Under the pieces are notes generated by a model that saw only the letters and a list, made by a program, of their open reading frames with translations, searched no databases and was not told the DNA's origin. Shown here piece by piece: positions 63,861 through 64,000 of a DNA stretch of 64,000 nucleotides (its first letter is position 1; the number at the start of each line of letters is the position of its first letter). The position numbers and the translations under genes are program-made. Source of the DNA: Nocardioides gansuensis (GTDB taxonomy: Bacteria; Actinomycetota; Actinomycetes; Propionibacteriales; Nocardioidaceae). The stretch is taken from assembly GCF_003076135.1 (NCBI RefSeq), contig NZ_QDGZ01000004.1:248001-312000 (forward strand), read 5' to 3'.

Positions 63861-64000
63861 ATGGAAGCGTTTCTTACTGTCGACGACCTGAAGGTCCACT
63901 TCCCCACGGTCGACGGCGTGGTCAAGGCCACCGACGGGCTCTCCTTCGGACTCGCGCGGGGCAAGACGTTGGGCATCGTGGGCGAGTCCGGCTCGGGCAA
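63861..64000 (+). CDS. Oligopeptide ABC transporter ATPase, DppD type, cut by window edge
   Basis: 46 residues are visible: [19 protein letters not shown] opens it, and the Walker A sequence GESGSGK ends at the window edge. AAGGAG precedes the ATG at 63861. It continues the operon; a second ATPase probably follows outside. Confidence 0.92.
   Translation, partial: MEAFLTVDDLKVHFPTVDGVVKATDGLSFGLARGKTLGIVGESGSG

Overview
The window is high-GC (roughly 70 percent by eye) actinobacterial chromosome, most like Nocardioides or another Nocardioidaceae. The evidence is the bifunctional PriA in the his operon, an SsgA-like protein, the chain thrS-HIT-pgsA-pdxS-pdxT-yebC-ruvCAB-yajC-secDF-apt-relA that is also seen in mycobacteria, very high GC at third codon positions, frequent GTG starts, and many 4-base stop/start overlaps. 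Several genes have a TAnnnT -10 hexamer only 6-8 bases before the start codon, which points to leaderless transcripts.

Layout. 1-448: end of a LON-domain gene. 568-7043: histidine operon hisD-hisC-hisB-hisH-priA-hisF, with two unrelated genes (GNAT, YciI-like) inserted after hisH; hisH appears to start at CTG. 7049-13441: a sugar locus with a debranching-type glycosidase divergent from a LacI regulator, lipoprotein and two permeases, with a LacI-type operator between them and no ATPase gene. 13510-15983: a polar amino-acid ABC transporter. 16002-22559: a secreted metzincin-like protease, a TIGR03085 protein, a heterodimeric ABC exporter with one degenerate ATP site, an SsgA-like protein and a small membrane protein. 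22659-22730: tRNA-Val(CAC).

22.7-29.4 kb, immediately after the tRNA, is an accessory region with lower-GC and broken genes: an HTH protein with an 18-bp palindrome at its start, a FemAB/GNAT-like protein, a decayed aminoglycoside phosphotransferase-like gene, a large NB-ARC/LuxR regulator, and back-to-back fragments of an Ig-like surface protein and a membrane protein. 29420-32865: a BCCT transporter, an orphan histidine kinase and a small conserved protein.

33199-59688 is the conserved housekeeping block: thrS, HIT protein, a 43-residue basic protein, ABM-like protein, inositol monophosphatase, pgsA, pdxS, acyltransferase, pdxT, yebC, a palindrome-flanked AbiEi/DUF559-like gene, phoX with a PHO box, ruvCAB, yajC-secDF-apt, relA, a frameshifted GIY-YIG gene, a DUF349 protein, an MBL hydrolase, hisS and aspS. 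59847-64000 is an oligopeptide ABC operon that runs off the right edge.

The most unusual structure is at 41972-43243. Two 76-bp nested palindromes with identical 18-base arms bracket a single AbiEi/DUF559-like gene. An 11-base TTGTCCACAGG element lies 48 bases before its start. The same 11-mer, in the same relative orientation, lies 49 bases before the unrelated GIY-YIG gene at 54365. This is the best candidate for an undescribed element or regulatory system in the window.
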